DNA of 64,000 nucleotides from an uncultured Parasphingopyxis sp. (GTDB lineage Bacteria > Pseudomonadota > Alphaproteobacteria > Sphingomonadales > Sphingomonadaceae), in assembly GCA_947259005.1 (NCBI GenBank), contig CAMYKP010000003.1, positions 1-64,000 of the forward strand, in the 5' to 3' direction. This document shows positions 14,712 to 23,969 of the stretch, piece by piece; position 1 is the first letter of the stretch, and each line of letters opens with the position of its first letter. The notes under the pieces were generated by a model that saw nothing but the letters and a program-made list of their open reading frames with translations, had not been told where the DNA came from and searched no databases. Both the position numbers and the translations under genes were made by a program.

Positions 14712-16258
14712 CGCGCGATCTGCTCCGCCAGCCATTGGGCAGCTTCGCTCGGGCTCGCCTTTTCCGCGTCTCGGTCCACCATGTAGTTGGCCTCCCGCAT
14801 CGCCTCTACCGAGATGGCATCAAGGAGCGGTGTCAGGGCGGCAATGAAACGCTCTTCATCGGCCCGGCCCGGTGAGACCATGAGGACCGCATCGTAATTG
14901 GGAATCGCGCCGCGCGGATCGGATAGGACGAACAGGTTGCTCGCCGCGATGCGTCCGTCCGAGGAGAAGGCGGTGATGATATCGGCCCGCCCGCTCTCGA
15001 CCGCGCGGTACATGAAAGTCGGCTGATAGGATTGGGTGGCGGCAAAATCGAGGCCATAGGAGGTGCGGATGCTGGTCCATTCCGGTCGGTTCAGAAACTC
15101 GACGTCGGTGCCCATGGTGAATTGCGGCGCGACACCGGCCAGATCGTCGATGCTCTGCAGGCCATGGCGCCGGGCAGTCTCCTGCGTGACGGCGAAGGCA
15201 TAGGTGTTTTCGAAGCCCAGTCGGCCCAGAACGCGCGCTTCACGGGTTTCGGAAATCCAGTTGCTGAGCTGCTCCAGCATCTCGTCGCGCGGCGGATTGT
15301 CATTCCGGCGCATCGCATTGGTCCACAGCGTCCCGGTATAGTCGACATAGACATCGACATCGCCGCGCGCGAGCGCCTCGAACGCGATCGCCGAGCCGAG
15401 CCCCTCTCTGTAGCGAACTTCGTAGCCTGCCCCTTCCAGTCGATCTCCGATCAACCGCGCAAGGATATATTGCTCGCTGAAACCTTTGGCTCCGATCGTC
15501 ACGACATCGGACCGCGACTGGGCGAGCACGAGCGGCGCGAGTGCCAGCGTCACACCGGCCAGAAGCGCCACAAGCCCTGTACCGATCATCCAGCGGCGAC
15601 GCTGCGCGATTCCGCTCTCGATCAGCCCCAGCAGCGCATCGGCGGTAAGCGCCAGCGCGGCTGCCGCGAGACAGCCGACCAACACAAGCGTCCAGTTTTG
15701 AGTCTGGAGCCCGGCAAAGATCATGTCCCCCAGACTGGGCTGGCCAACGGTTGTCGACAGGGTCGCTGCGCCGATCGTCCAGACTGTCGCGGTGCGAATT
15801 CCGGCCATCACCACAGGGGCGGCAAGCGGGGCCTCGACCAGCCGCAACTTCTGGCGCGGCGTCATGCCGACACCGTCCGCCGCTTCGATAATCGCCGGGT
15901 CGATGCCGACGATGCCGGTCACGGCATTGCGCAGGATCGGCAACACGGCGTAGAGGCCAAGGGCGAGCAATGCCGGCAGGAAGCCGAGTGCGGGCAGCGC
16001 CACGTCCAGCGGAGCTAGCAGCGAATTGAGCGCAAGCAGCAGCGGGTAAAAAAGAGCGAGCAGCGCAAGACCCGGGATCGTCTGGACAAGGCTCGCCGCG
16101 CCGAGCGCGAACTGCCGTAGCCGGTCTTTCCGCGAGGCGCCGACCGCCAGCGGCAGGGCGACTGTCAGTCCCAGCAGCAGCGCCGCCGCCGATAGCAATA
16201 CATGATCGGCAAGCAGCGCCGGAACCTGCTCAAAGGCCTCCTGGAGGCGGGGATTCAC
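14708..16258 (-). CDS. Osmoprotectant-type ABC transporter, permease fused to substrate-binding domain
   Basis: A 516-residue protein. Residues about 15-220 form a six-helix permease with the coupling-loop region DPAIIEAADGVGMTPRQKLRLVEAPLA. After another hydrophobic segment (about 225-245) comes a binding domain of the OpuBC/ProX type: VTIGAKGFSEQYILARLI, YVDYTGTLW and GRADIITAFSSDGRI. The family imports glycine betaine, choline, carnitine or similar compounds. The C-terminus faces the periplasm and replaces a separate binding protein. It overlaps its ATPase gene by 4 bases. Confidence 0.9.
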   Translation of the reverse strand: MNPRLQEAFEQVPALLADHVLLSAAALLLGLTVALPLAVGASRKDRLRQFALGAASLVQTIPGLALLALFYPLLLALNSLLAPLDVALPALGFLPALLALGLYAVLPILRNAVTGIVGIDPAIIEAADGVGMTPRQKLRLVEAPLAAPVVMAGIRTATVWTIGAATLSTTVGQPSLGDMIFAGLQTQNWTLVLVGCLAAAALALTADALLGLIESGIAQRRRWMIGTGLVALLAGVTLALAPLVLAQSRSDVVTIGAKGFSEQYILARLIGDRLEGAGYEVRYREGLGSAIAFEALARGDVDVYVDYTGTLWTNAMRRNDNPPRDEMLEQLSNWISETREARVLGRLGFENTYAFAVTQETARRHGLQSIDDLAGVAPQFTMGTDVEFLNRPEWTSIRTSYGLDFAATQSYQPTFMYRAVESGRADIITAFSSDGRIAASNLFVLSDPRGAIPNYDAVLMVSPGRADEERFIAALTPLLDAISVEAMREANYMVDRDAEKASPSEAAQWLAEQIAR

Positions 16259-17031
16259 GAACGCTCCTCAAGCTTGCGGAGCTTCGCCATCTGGCCTTTG
16301 GGCACCGCAATCAGCGCATTGGCCTCCGCGCCGCCCTCCCCCGCGAGAAGGGTTTCCGGTGGGCCATCGGCAACGATCCGGCCTTCGCTCATCACAAGGA
16401 TTCGGTCCGCGATAATCAGTGCCTCGGCCATATCATGCGTCACCATGATCGTTGTGAGCCCGAGCCGGTCATGCAGCGCGCGATAGGTTTCGCCGAGCTG
16501 GTCACGGGTTACCGGGTCGAGTGCTCCAAAGGGTTCGTCCATCAGCATCAACCCTGGTTCGCCGGCCAGCGCGCGGGCAACGCCGACACGCTGCTGCTGG
16601 CCACCCGACAATTCGCTCGGCAGTCGTTCTGAAACGTCGACCGGGAGGCCGACAAGGTCAAGCAGTTCGGGCACGGTATTGACGATCTCGCCCGCGCCCA
16701 GCCGGGGTATGATCATGATATTCTCCGCAACGCTCATATGCGGAAACAACCCGATATTCTGAAATACATAGCCGATATGCCGGCGCAGATCGGCGGGGTT
16801 CTGCTCCTCAACGGGTTCGCCGGCAATCTTGACCGTCCCTGCGCTGGGATCGACGAGGCGGTTGATCATCTTGAGCAGGGTTGACTTGCCGGACCCGGAT
16901 TCGCCCACCAGCGCAACAAATGATCCGCCCACGATTTCGAGGCTGAGGCTTTCAACGGCAAAGCTTGCGCCGCCATCAAAGCTCTTCTCTAGACCGTCAA
17001 AGCGGACGGCGGGGCCATTTTTCCTGTCCAT
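16255..17031 (-). CDS. ABC transporter ATP-binding protein, OpuBA/ProV type
   Basis: A 258-residue ATPase. Walker A GESGSGKST (about 45), Q-loop YVFQNIGLFPHM, signature LSGGQQQRVGVARAL, Walker B LMLMDEPFGALD and switch His in MVTHDM are all intact. There is no C-terminal CBS pair, unlike larger OpuA proteins. It drives the fused permease/binding protein whose start it overlaps. ATG 17031 is preferred over an in-frame TTG at 17040. Confidence 0.92.
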   Translation of the reverse strand: MDRKNGPAVRFDGLEKSFDGGASFAVESLSLEIVGGSFVALVGESGSGKSTLLKMINRLVDPSAGTVKIAGEPVEEQNPADLRRHIGYVFQNIGLFPHMSVAENIMIIPRLGAGEIVNTVPELLDLVGLPVDVSERLPSELSGGQQQRVGVARALAGEPGLMLMDEPFGALDPVTRDQLGETYRALHDRLGLTTIMVTHDMAEALIIADRILVMSEGRIVADGPPETLLAGEGGAEANALIAVPKGQMAKLRKLEERS

Positions 17032-17091
17032 CGCAGGCAAACATCGCGGGGCAGGCCCGGGCGGTCAAGCATGCCAGGCGGGGAAAGAGCC

Positions 17092-18147
17092 CTAGTCGGC
17101 GGTCAGGAACACCATGATCGGCCGCGCGATCCGCAGGATCGAGCCTTCTTCTCCACTCTGGCTGAGCATGACATAGGCTTCGTCGCGAAAACCGTCGTCC
17201 GTGAAGCTGAACAGCTCGAACCCCCGGTCCGAACCGTCCAAGCCGGCCCTTCGGCCGAGGAATAGCTCGGTATAACGCGGTTCGAGCACGCCGCTGGTCA
17301 TGATATGGGCATAGAAGCGTCTGAGATCGCCGACAGTCGAAAACATGCCGCCACTGCCCATAACGAGCCAGCTTGTCGGCCCCCAGTTCGGCGGGATATT
17401 CGGCAAGCCGCGCTGCACACCTCCGCCAGCTGCAAAATCGGTTACGGCAAGCCCTCGGCTTTCCCCATAATTGCCGGTGCGTTCCATCCCCGCCGGATCG
17501 AAGAAATTCTCACGCAGAAATGTGGAATAGCTTTGCCCGCTAACCCGCTCGACAATCGCGGCGAGCATGCCGAACGCCCAGTGCGAATGCTCGTCGCCTT
17601 CACCGGGCGAGAATAGCAGCGGCACCTCGAGCGTCCGGCGCTCGAACTCGGCACGGTCGATCCAACCCAGATCCGCATCCCAGTCGCTTGCGTTGGCGGG
17701 AAAGTCCGGCAGGCCCGAGGCGCCGGTCATCATCTGCCGAAGCGTCATCCCGGCTCGGTCTTCCGGAACATTGTCTAGATAGTCGGCCAGCGTATCGTCC
17801 TGGCTCAGCTGGCCACGCTGTTCGAGCAGGGCAATCGCGGCCATTGTGAAGTCGATGGGTCGGGAGCCAATTCCAAATACTGTGTCGAGCGTTATCGGGA
17901 CATCAAGGTCATCATGCGCCAAACCATAGGCTTTGTGGAGCAACGTCTCGCCATCCCTCGCGATAAACACCACCCCCGCATAGCCGGCTTCCGCCATGAA
18001 ATCGTCGAGCTGCGCTTCCAGCGTAGCGCGCTGCAATATGATGGCCGGTTCAGAAGCGGGTTCTTCGACCCGTGCAGAAGCGATTGTCGGCAGCGATAAC
18101 AGGGGCAGCAGAGCCAGCGGGAATAGGCGAAAAAACCTGAATAGCAT
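17092..18147 (-). CDS. Secreted beta-lactamase-fold protein lacking the canonical catalytic residues
   Basis: A 351-residue protein with a signal peptide (to about ASA, residue 25). The fold is that of serine hydrolase family S12, but where SxxK is expected the sequence is GIGSRPIDFT (S95, then Ile98 in place of Lys). Where YxN is expected it is HSHW (H187, H189), and the usual HTSG is TGASG. With neither general base nor the Tyr, normal acyl-enzyme chemistry is unlikely. It may be a binding protein or use another mechanism. Compare the intact paralogue at 31851-32924. It is divergent from the SDR gene. Confidence 0.85.
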   Translation of the reverse strand: MLFRFFRLFPLALLPLLSLPTIASARVEEPASEPAIILQRATLEAQLDDFMAEAGYAGVVFIARDGETLLHKAYGLAHDDLDVPITLDTVFGIGSRPIDFTMAAIALLEQRGQLSQDDTLADYLDNVPEDRAGMTLRQMMTGASGLPDFPANASDWDADLGWIDRAEFERRTLEVPLLFSPGEGDEHSHWAFGMLAAIVERVSGQSYSTFLRENFFDPAGMERTGNYGESRGLAVTDFAAGGGVQRGLPNIPPNWGPTSWLVMGSGGMFSTVGDLRRFYAHIMTSGVLEPRYTELFLGRRAGLDGSDRGFELFSFTDDGFRDEAYVMLSQSGEEGSILRIARPIMVFLTAD

Positions 18148-18367
18148 TGATCAGTCACTCCGCTTAATAAGACATTAGTCGTAATAGTAGCGGAAAATAA
18201 TTCCAAGACAAGGGACGGAGGGGCCGCTTCTTCCCTCCGTTACAGGGGAGCGACATGACCCAAACTGGAAGCGACACCCGCAATGGATCTGTGTCGTCGG
18301 GAGAAAGTGTTTGCACTTGGGGGTGAGTCGCGTGGTAAGTAGCAAAGAAAAACGGACGAGGATCCTC

Positions 18368-19162
18368 ATGACAGACAAATCGATTTTCATCACCGGCGGC
18401 GCGTCGGGTATCGGCCGTGCAGTGGCCCATTATTTCGGGGAACGCGGCTGGTTTGTCGGGCTGGCCGATATCAATGAACCGGGAATGGAAGAAACCGCCG
18501 CCGGGCTGCCCGCAGGGAAATTCTCGATCCACCGGCTCGACGTAACCGACCGCGAACAGTGGAAACAGGCAATCGCGGCTTTCGGCGAGCGCACCGGCGG
18601 CCGCATGGATGTGCTGTTCAATAACGCGGGGATCGGCCTGGGAGGGCCGCTTCAGGAGATGAGCGATGAGGATATCGACCGTTCTATCGCGATCAATTTC
18701 ACAGGCGTCGTAAGCGGAACCCGCGCCGCGTTCGATATGCTGCGTGACACGCCGGACAGTTGTATCCTGAACACCAGTTCGGCAGCGGGAATATACGGGG
18801 CGGCGGGCCTTGTTGTGTATAGCGGAACCAAATTCGCGGTGCGCGCACTGACCGAAGGCCTTGATATCGAGTTCAAACCCTATGGCATACGCTCGCGCGC
18901 GCTGATGCCGAGTTTTATCGAAACGCCGATCCTCGATGGCGGTCTGACGGGCGGCAACTCGTCCGTGCGTGACATGATTGCGCAAGCCGGGCTGGAGATC
19001 ACGCCAGTCTCCGCCGTCGCCGAAGCCGCGTGGCAGGCCGTGCATGGTGACAAGATCCACACGACCGTTGGCAAGACTGCCAAACGCCTCGCCTTTGCTG
19101 CACGCTGGATGCCGGGACGGTTGCGCAAAAGCCTGGGCATGGCGCGCACGGTACCCGACTAG
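18368..19162 (+). CDS. Short-chain dehydrogenase/reductase
   Basis: A 264-residue Rossmann-fold oxidoreductase. TGGASGIGRAV (about 10-20) binds the cofactor, LADINEP suggests NAD preference, NNAGIG, the Ser in LNTSSAAG, and YSGTK (catalytic Tyr and Lys) are present. GAGGA stands 5-9 bases before ATG 18368. The substrate is not predictable from sequence. It converges on the pterin dehydratase gene with 12 bases between. Confidence 0.92.
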   Translation: MTDKSIFITGGASGIGRAVAHYFGERGWFVGLADINEPGMEETAAGLPAGKFSIHRLDVTDREQWKQAIAAFGERTGGRMDVLFNNAGIGLGGPLQEMSDEDIDRSIAINFTGVVSGTRAAFDMLRDTPDSCILNTSSAAGIYGAAGLVVYSGTKFAVRALTEGLDIEFKPYGIRSRALMPSFIETPILDGGLTGGNSSVRDMIAQAGLEITPVSAVAEAAWQAVHGDKIHTTVGKTAKRLAFAARWMPGRLRKSLGMARTVPD

Positions 19163-19174
19163 CGCCCGGGGCGA

Positions 19175-19465
19175 TCAGGCCGCGAAACCCTCCATGGCCG
19201 TTGCCATGGAGACATCGCGCTCGGAAAGCCCGTCACAGTCATGCGTGGTCAGGGTCACGTCCACCTTGTTATAGACGTTGAACCACTCGGGATGGTGATC
19301 CATCTGCTCGGCGAGCAGCGCTGCGCGGGTCATGAAGGCGAAGGCCTCGCTGAAATCCGCGAACTGAAAGCGCCGCGAAATCGCATCGCGATCCGGATCA
19401 TGTGTCCAGCCCGATAGCCTTTCGAGAGCGGCCTTGCGTTCGCTGTCGCTCAGTTTTTCGACCAT
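19175..19465 (-). CDS. phhB: Pterin-4a-carbinolamine dehydratase
   Basis: A 96-residue protein matching the full family length. The signature [20 protein letters not shown] (paired His, Trp, Tyr-Asn) and a following [11 protein letters not shown] are intact. It dehydrates 4a-hydroxytetrahydropterin, recycling the cofactor of aromatic hydroxylases. No phenylalanine hydroxylase is in the window. Divergent from the metalloprotease gene with 56 bases between starts. Confidence 0.93.
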   Translation of the reverse strand: MVEKLSDSERKAALERLSGWTHDPDRDAISRRFQFADFSEAFAFMTRAALLAEQMDHHPEWFNVYNKVDVTLTTHDCDGLSERDVSMATAMEGFAA

Positions 19466-19521
19466 TGTCCGTAATCCTTCTGATCTTCCCTTTCGGGGTT
19501 CGGCTTCCTATCTGCCCGAAT

Positions 19522-19932
19522 ATGCGGATCACCGAAAGCTTTGGAGCAAGAACGCCCGATGCCGATGCGATGGAGGCGATGGCGCGCCGTTCGCTGGACA
19601 GCCTGCCCCTCGAATTTCGCGAGCAGATGGGCAATGTGGTGCTGCGGGTAGAGGAATATGCGGATGCGGAATCGCTCAAGGCCGTCGGCCTGACGCATCC
19701 GATGCAGCTTTCCGGGCTCTATACGGGCCGGCCGATCGAGACGAAAAGCGTATCCGATTTCGGAACGCTACCCGATATGATCCATCTCTATCGCCAGCCG
19801 ATCCTTGCCGAAGCAGCCCAGCGCGGCATCCGCGTCGAACAACTCGTCCATCATGTGCTGATCCATGAGGTCGGGCATCATTTCGGGTTCAGCGATGCGG
19901 ATATGCATGCACTTGAGGACAGCGACGACTGA
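19522..19932 (+). CDS. Minimal zincin metallopeptidase (PF06262 type)
   Basis: A 136-residue protein. The zinc site is IHEVGHHFGFSD near residues 115-126 (HExxH with the third ligand Asp/Glu downstream). The rest (ARRSLDSLPLEFREQMGNVVLRVEEYAD, LSGLYTGRPI, IHLYRQPIL) fits the small cytosolic family. The start ATG 19522 matches the usual beginning; the longer open frame overlaps the opposite gene. The protein substrate is unknown. Confidence 0.88.
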   Translation: MRITESFGARTPDADAMEAMARRSLDSLPLEFREQMGNVVLRVEEYADAESLKAVGLTHPMQLSGLYTGRPIETKSVSDFGTLPDMIHLYRQPILAEAAQRGIRVEQLVHHVLIHEVGHHFGFSDADMHALEDSDD

Positions 19933-20058
19933 CCGGGGAAAAGTCCTTTGGGTTTGAGCACGGTATCGCCCTGCCCTATAGGCCGATGGACATTGCACCG
20001 AATGAAAGCTTGTTTTGGGCCCGATACCACCCTGCCGATCCGGAATATGCGAAGATTG

Positions 20059-20643
20059 ATGGCGGCAAAGCTGCGTCTTGAAAAGCTGGGCTGTATCCGC
20101 GGCGATCGTCCGCTTTTCAGCGGGCTCGATCTCACGCTGGATTCTGGCGGTGCGGCGCTCGTCACCGGGCCGAACGGCGCAGGCAAGACGAGTTTGCTCC
20201 GGGTGATTGCCGGACTGCTGCCGGCGCAATCGGGCACGGTGGAGACAGATGGCACGCTCGGTTTTGCCGGAGAACAGGCGGCGCTGGACCGGAACCGGCC
20301 GCTGAAAAGCGCCCTGCTCTACTGGGCGCGGCTCGATGGAGGCGAACCTGCACAGGTTCATGCCGCTTTGGAAACCATGGCGCTTGCAAATATCGCCGAT
20401 GTACCGGTGCGAATGCTCTCCACTGGCCAGGCCAAACGCGCTGCACTGGCCCGGGTGATTGCAAGTCATGCGGACATCTGGCTGCTCGACGAACCAGGCA
20501 ACGGCCTTGATACAGATGCGCGGGCCCGGCTGGAGGCAGCGATTGCCAACCATCGCGATGCAGGCGGTATCGTTGTCGCGGCAACGCACCAGCCGCTCGC
20601 GATGCCGGACGCCGCAGAGATTCCCATCGGAGAGGCGGCATGA
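20059..20643 (+). CDS. ccmA: Heme exporter ATP-binding protein CcmA
   Basis: A 194-residue ATPase. Walker A GPNGAGKTSLL (about 37-47), the atypical CcmA signature LSTGQAKRAALARV and Walker B IWLLDEPGNGLD. CcmA works with CcmB in cytochrome c maturation system I, releasing holo-CcmE. The start ATG 20059 gives the usual length; its ribosome-binding site is weak. The stop overlaps ccmB by ATGA. The oxidase operon nearby needs a cytochrome c partner. Confidence 0.93.
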   Translation: MAAKLRLEKLGCIRGDRPLFSGLDLTLDSGGAALVTGPNGAGKTSLLRVIAGLLPAQSGTVETDGTLGFAGEQAALDRNRPLKSALLYWARLDGGEPAQVHAALETMALANIADVPVRMLSTGQAKRAALARVIASHADIWLLDEPGNGLDTDARARLEAAIANHRDAGGIVVAATHQPLAMPDAAEIPIGEAA

Positions 20644-21287
20644 ACGCGCTGTTCGCAATTGCCCGGCGCGATCTGGCGCAAACCTATTCCGGCTCGGGCT
20701 GGCTGTTGCCGCTGGTCTTTTTCCTGCTGGTCGCGACACTCTTTCCTTTCGCGATCGGCCCTGACCCCGCGATACTCGGCCGGGTTGGCGGCGGCGCGCT
20801 CTGGACGGCGGCGCTGTTGGCGGCGCTACTCCCCATCGACCGGCTGATCGCGCCGGATCGCGATGCGGGCGTTCTCGATCAATATGCGGTGCGCGGGATC
20901 AGCGAAGAGGTGGTCGCCGTAGCCAAGATCAGCGCTCACTGGGTCGGCTTCGGCCCGCCCCTGATGATAGCAGCGCTGCCCGCATCCGCGCTGCTCGGCA
21001 TGGATGCGGACAGCCTGATCCGGCTGGAGATGGGGCTGGCGCTGGGCAGCCTGGGATTGGCGGCGCTGGCGGTGACTGTCGCCGCGCTCGTGGCGGGATT
21101 GCCAAGCGGCGGCGCGCTGGCGGGACTTCTGATGCTACCGCTCGCCGTTCCGATCCTCATTTTCGGGGCCGGGGCGCTCGACGAACTGCAACGTGGGGCA
21201 TGGTTCCTGCTCGCAGCCTCGGCGCTGCTGCTACTCGCGGTTGCGCCTTTCGCCACCGGCGCGGCCATCCGAATCATGCGGGAATAA
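20640..21287 (+). CDS. ccmB: Heme exporter membrane protein CcmB
   Basis: A 215-residue protein with six hydrophobic segments and the family start NALFAIARRDLAQTYSGSGW and core LLPIDRLIAPDRDAGVLDQY. Length and order after ccmA are typical. ccmC and ccmD, which often follow, are absent; the next gene is on the opposite strand 12 bases away. Confidence 0.93.
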   Translation: MNALFAIARRDLAQTYSGSGWLLPLVFFLLVATLFPFAIGPDPAILGRVGGGALWTAALLAALLPIDRLIAPDRDAGVLDQYAVRGISEEVVAVAKISAHWVGFGPPLMIAALPASALLGMDADSLIRLEMGLALGSLGLAALAVTVAALVAGLPSGGALAGLLMLPLAVPILIFGAGALDELQRGAWFLLAASALLLLAVAPFATGAAIRIMRE

Positions 21288-21299
21288 CCGCAATCGAGG

Positions 21300-21632
21300 C
21301 TAGGGTGCGCCGACGCCAATCGCCAGGCTCCTGCCAGCCGGATCGGCGTGTACCAGCCCCTCCAGCTTATATTCCAGCGGGCCGACATCGCGGACGACCC
21401 GATAGGCAGGCACGCTGCCCGTCAGACGCTCAAGCCGATAGCCCAGAGCGATATGATCGGGCGCACGCTCATAGAGCAGGCCGCTGATATCATAACCTAT
21501 CTGCGGACCTCGCTGTGGCTCTTGCGTAGGGGCCTGGGTGAAGAACCCCAGATCGTATGGAAGCTTGTCCGCTGCCATAGCAGGGACGGAGATAGCGGCA
21601 GCCGCAAGCGCGGAAACGACTCGGATAACCAT
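21300..21632 (-). CDS. Small exported protein of unknown function
   Basis: A 110-residue protein with a signal peptide ending at AMAA (about residue 20). The mature part contains a Pro/Gln-rich piece and IGYDISGLLYERAPDHIALGY, with no family that I recognise. It lies 68 bases beyond the methyltransferase on the same strand and may be the last gene of that transcript. Confidence 0.6.
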   Translation of the reverse strand: MVIRVVSALAAAAISVPAMAADKLPYDLGFFTQAPTQEPQRGPQIGYDISGLLYERAPDHIALGYRLERLTGSVPAYRVVRDVGPLEYKLEGLVHADPAGRSLAIGVGAP

Positions 21633-21700
21633 TGGTTAACCATGAACCGAGACCGGGATTTTGTGGAGTCCGTCCGGCGAGCTGTCCTATCCGGGGACGG

Positions 21701-22564
21701 TTAGCGCAACCAGCGTGCAAAGATGGCGGTCGGCAGGGTGAGACCGCGCGCTTCCTCGCGCACCGCCATCTCTCCGCATTCCACCGTGCCGCCGAGATGG
21801 CCAAGCGATTGCGACACCAGCTCGCCAATCGCGAGCGCCGACATACGCACCGCATAGGCCGTCAGCACGAGAAACTTGCTTTCGCTGTCGAGCAGCCTGG
21901 CGCAGTCTTCGATCAGGCCCGGCAGCCCTTCCTCGAGCTGCCACAGCTCCTTTTTGGGGCCGCGACCGAATTTGGGCGGATCGAGCATGATCCCGTCATA
22001 GCGGCGTTCGCGCCGGACCTCGCGCGCGGCGAATTTTGCAGCATCGTCCACCATCCAGCGGATGGGCTTGTCGCTTAACCCCGAAAGCGCCGCATTGGCC
22101 TTGCCCGCCTCGACCGATTTCTTCGAGGCGTCGACATGGGTGACTTTCGCGCCCCTGGCGGCAAGAGCGAGACTGCCGACACCGGTATAGCCAAAGAGAT
22201 TGAGCGCTTCGCTCCCCTCACCGACCCGCTCCCGCATCCAGCTCCAGTGCGAAGCCATGTCCGGGAAGAAGGCGAGATGGCGAAATGGCGTGCATTGGGC
22301 CTGAAAGCGGACATCTTCCCAAGCCAGCGGCCATCCTTCTTCGGGCACGTTCGGGTTCAGGTGCCAGCGACCGCCGCCATCCTCGTCCGAAGCGGGCACG
22401 AACTCGCCATCCGCACGCCAATTCTGTGAAGCCGGAGCCCACATGGCCTGTGGCTCGGGCCGGATGAATCGAAAGCGACCATAGCGTTCAAGCTTGCGGC
22501 CATGGCCGGAATCGACAAGTCCGTAGTCGGCCCAGGGTTCGGCGATCAGGGTCGTGAGCGTCAC
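21701..22564 (-). CDS. SAM-dependent methyltransferase, RlmI/RlmK-like (COG1092)
   Basis: A 287-residue protein. SAM-binding motif I NLFGYTGVGSLALAARGAKV (about 125-144) is followed by acidic HVDAS, and the catalytic-loop MLDPPKFGRG (about 197) is typical of rRNA m5C methyltransferases related to RlmI, though the N-terminal PUA domain of RlmI is missing. It probably modifies RNA; the target is unknown. It overlaps thrC by 4 bases. Confidence 0.85.
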   Translation of the reverse strand: MTLTTLIAEPWADYGLVDSGHGRKLERYGRFRFIRPEPQAMWAPASQNWRADGEFVPASDEDGGGRWHLNPNVPEEGWPLAWEDVRFQAQCTPFRHLAFFPDMASHWSWMRERVGEGSEALNLFGYTGVGSLALAARGAKVTHVDASKKSVEAGKANAALSGLSDKPIRWMVDDAAKFAAREVRRERRYDGIMLDPPKFGRGPKKELWQLEEGLPGLIEDCARLLDSESKFLVLTAYAVRMSALAIGELVSQSLGHLGGTVECGEMAVREEARGLTLPTAIFARWLR

Positions 22565-23958
22565 GATTCCGTCGCGCGCTCGGCAATATAGGCTTCGATA
22601 GCCTGCAGCTCGCCAGGCAGCGTCTCGAAGCGCTCCTCGCGATCGAACAATCCCGAAATGCGGGCCGGTAGCGTGGGTCGCTGGCCCGTTGCCCGCTCAA
22701 CGGCTTCGCGAAACTTGGCGGGATGCGCGGTGGCCAGAGTGACCACGGGAATGTCAGGCGCAAGATCGCTGCTCAGCGCTGCCGAAAGCCCGATGGCTGT
22801 GTGCGGATCGATAACTTCACCCATCTCCGAAGCGGCATGGCGCATGGCCATGGACATCGCATCATTGTCGATCCGTGCCGAAGAGAAGAGTTTGCCAATC
22901 CGGCTATGCGCACGATCATCCAGCCTGAGCGCGCGGGTCGCCTCGAAACTTTGCATGATGGATGAGAGAATATCGCCATCGCGGTCATAAAGATCGAACA
23001 ACAAGCGTTCAAAATTGGAGCTGACCTGAATATCCATCGACGGCGCCGGAGTTGGCGTCAGCTCGCCAACCGAATAATCGCCAGCCACCATCGCCCGGTG
23101 GAGGATATCGTTCACATTGGTCGCCACGATCAGCCGGGCGACGGGAAGGCCCATTTGTGCGGCGGCATAGCCGGCAAAGACATCGCCGAAATTGCCGGTC
23201 GGCACCGAGAAGGCGATTGTCCGCTCCGGTGCGCCGAGCCGCACGGCGGAATAGAAATAATAGACGATCTGCGCCGCAAGCCGCGCCCAGTTGATGGAAT
23301 TGACGGCCGACAATGTGAACCGGTTCGCAAACTGCGCATCGCCAAACATCGCCTTTACGAGCCGCTGGGCATCGTCGAAATTGCCTTCGATCGCGATATT
23401 GTGCACGTTCGGCGCGAGTACAGTCGTCATCTGGCGGCGCTGGACCTCGGACACGCGGCCTTTGGGGTGCAGCATGAAGATATCCACCTTCTCGCGCCCT
23501 GCCAGCGCATCGATCGCCGCCGATCCTGTGTCGCCGGAAGTTGCGCCGACGACCGTCAGGTGACGATCCTCGCCCGAAAGAAAGCGTTCGAACAGCAGGC
23601 CCAGTAGTTGCAGCGCGACATCCTTGAACGCCAGGGTCGGACCGTGGAACAGCTCAAGCAGCCAATTGCGCTCGTCGAGCTGGACCAGCGGCGTCACGCC
23701 CTTGTGCGAGAAGCGCCCATAGGCCTGTTCGCACAGGCCGCGCAGCTCCGCTTCGCTCAGCGCATCGCCGACAAAGGGAGCGAGCACACGCACGGCGGTT
23801 TCGGCATAGGACAGACCGGCCAGCGCTGCGATATCGTCACGCGAAAATTGCGGCCAGCTCTCCGGAACATAAAGCCCGCCATCCGATGCGAGGCCCGCAA
23901 GCGTCGCTCCCTCGAAACCAAGCGCCGGTGCGCTACCCCTTGTGCTGATATATTGCAT
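22561..23958 (-). CDS. thrC: Threonine synthase
   Basis: A 465-residue PLP enzyme converting O-phosphohomoserine to threonine. The long, gamma-proteobacterial/yeast-type form starts MQYISTRGSAPALGF. The PLP lysine is in LAFKDVALQLLG (about residue 110), and the phosphate loop is TSGDTGSAAIDAL. It stands at the end of the oxidase assembly operon, after SURF1 and the Pro-rich gene, an order seen across alphaproteobacteria. Confidence 0.96.
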   Translation of the reverse strand: MQYISTRGSAPALGFEGATLAGLASDGGLYVPESWPQFSRDDIAALAGLSYAETAVRVLAPFVGDALSEAELRGLCEQAYGRFSHKGVTPLVQLDERNWLLELFHGPTLAFKDVALQLLGLLFERFLSGEDRHLTVVGATSGDTGSAAIDALAGREKVDIFMLHPKGRVSEVQRRQMTTVLAPNVHNIAIEGNFDDAQRLVKAMFGDAQFANRFTLSAVNSINWARLAAQIVYYFYSAVRLGAPERTIAFSVPTGNFGDVFAGYAAAQMGLPVARLIVATNVNDILHRAMVAGDYSVGELTPTPAPSMDIQVSSNFERLLFDLYDRDGDILSSIMQSFEATRALRLDDRAHSRIGKLFSSARIDNDAMSMAMRHAASEMGEVIDPHTAIGLSAALSSDLAPDIPVVTLATAHPAKFREAVERATGQRPTLPARISGLFDREERFETLPGELQAIEAYIAERATES

Positions 23959-23969
23959 GAGTGAGGGCC

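Noticed and set aside
18164-19060. 298-codon minus-strand frame opposite the SDR gene
   Set aside because: The SDR on the plus strand has complete motifs; the other frame is a codon-bias shadow.
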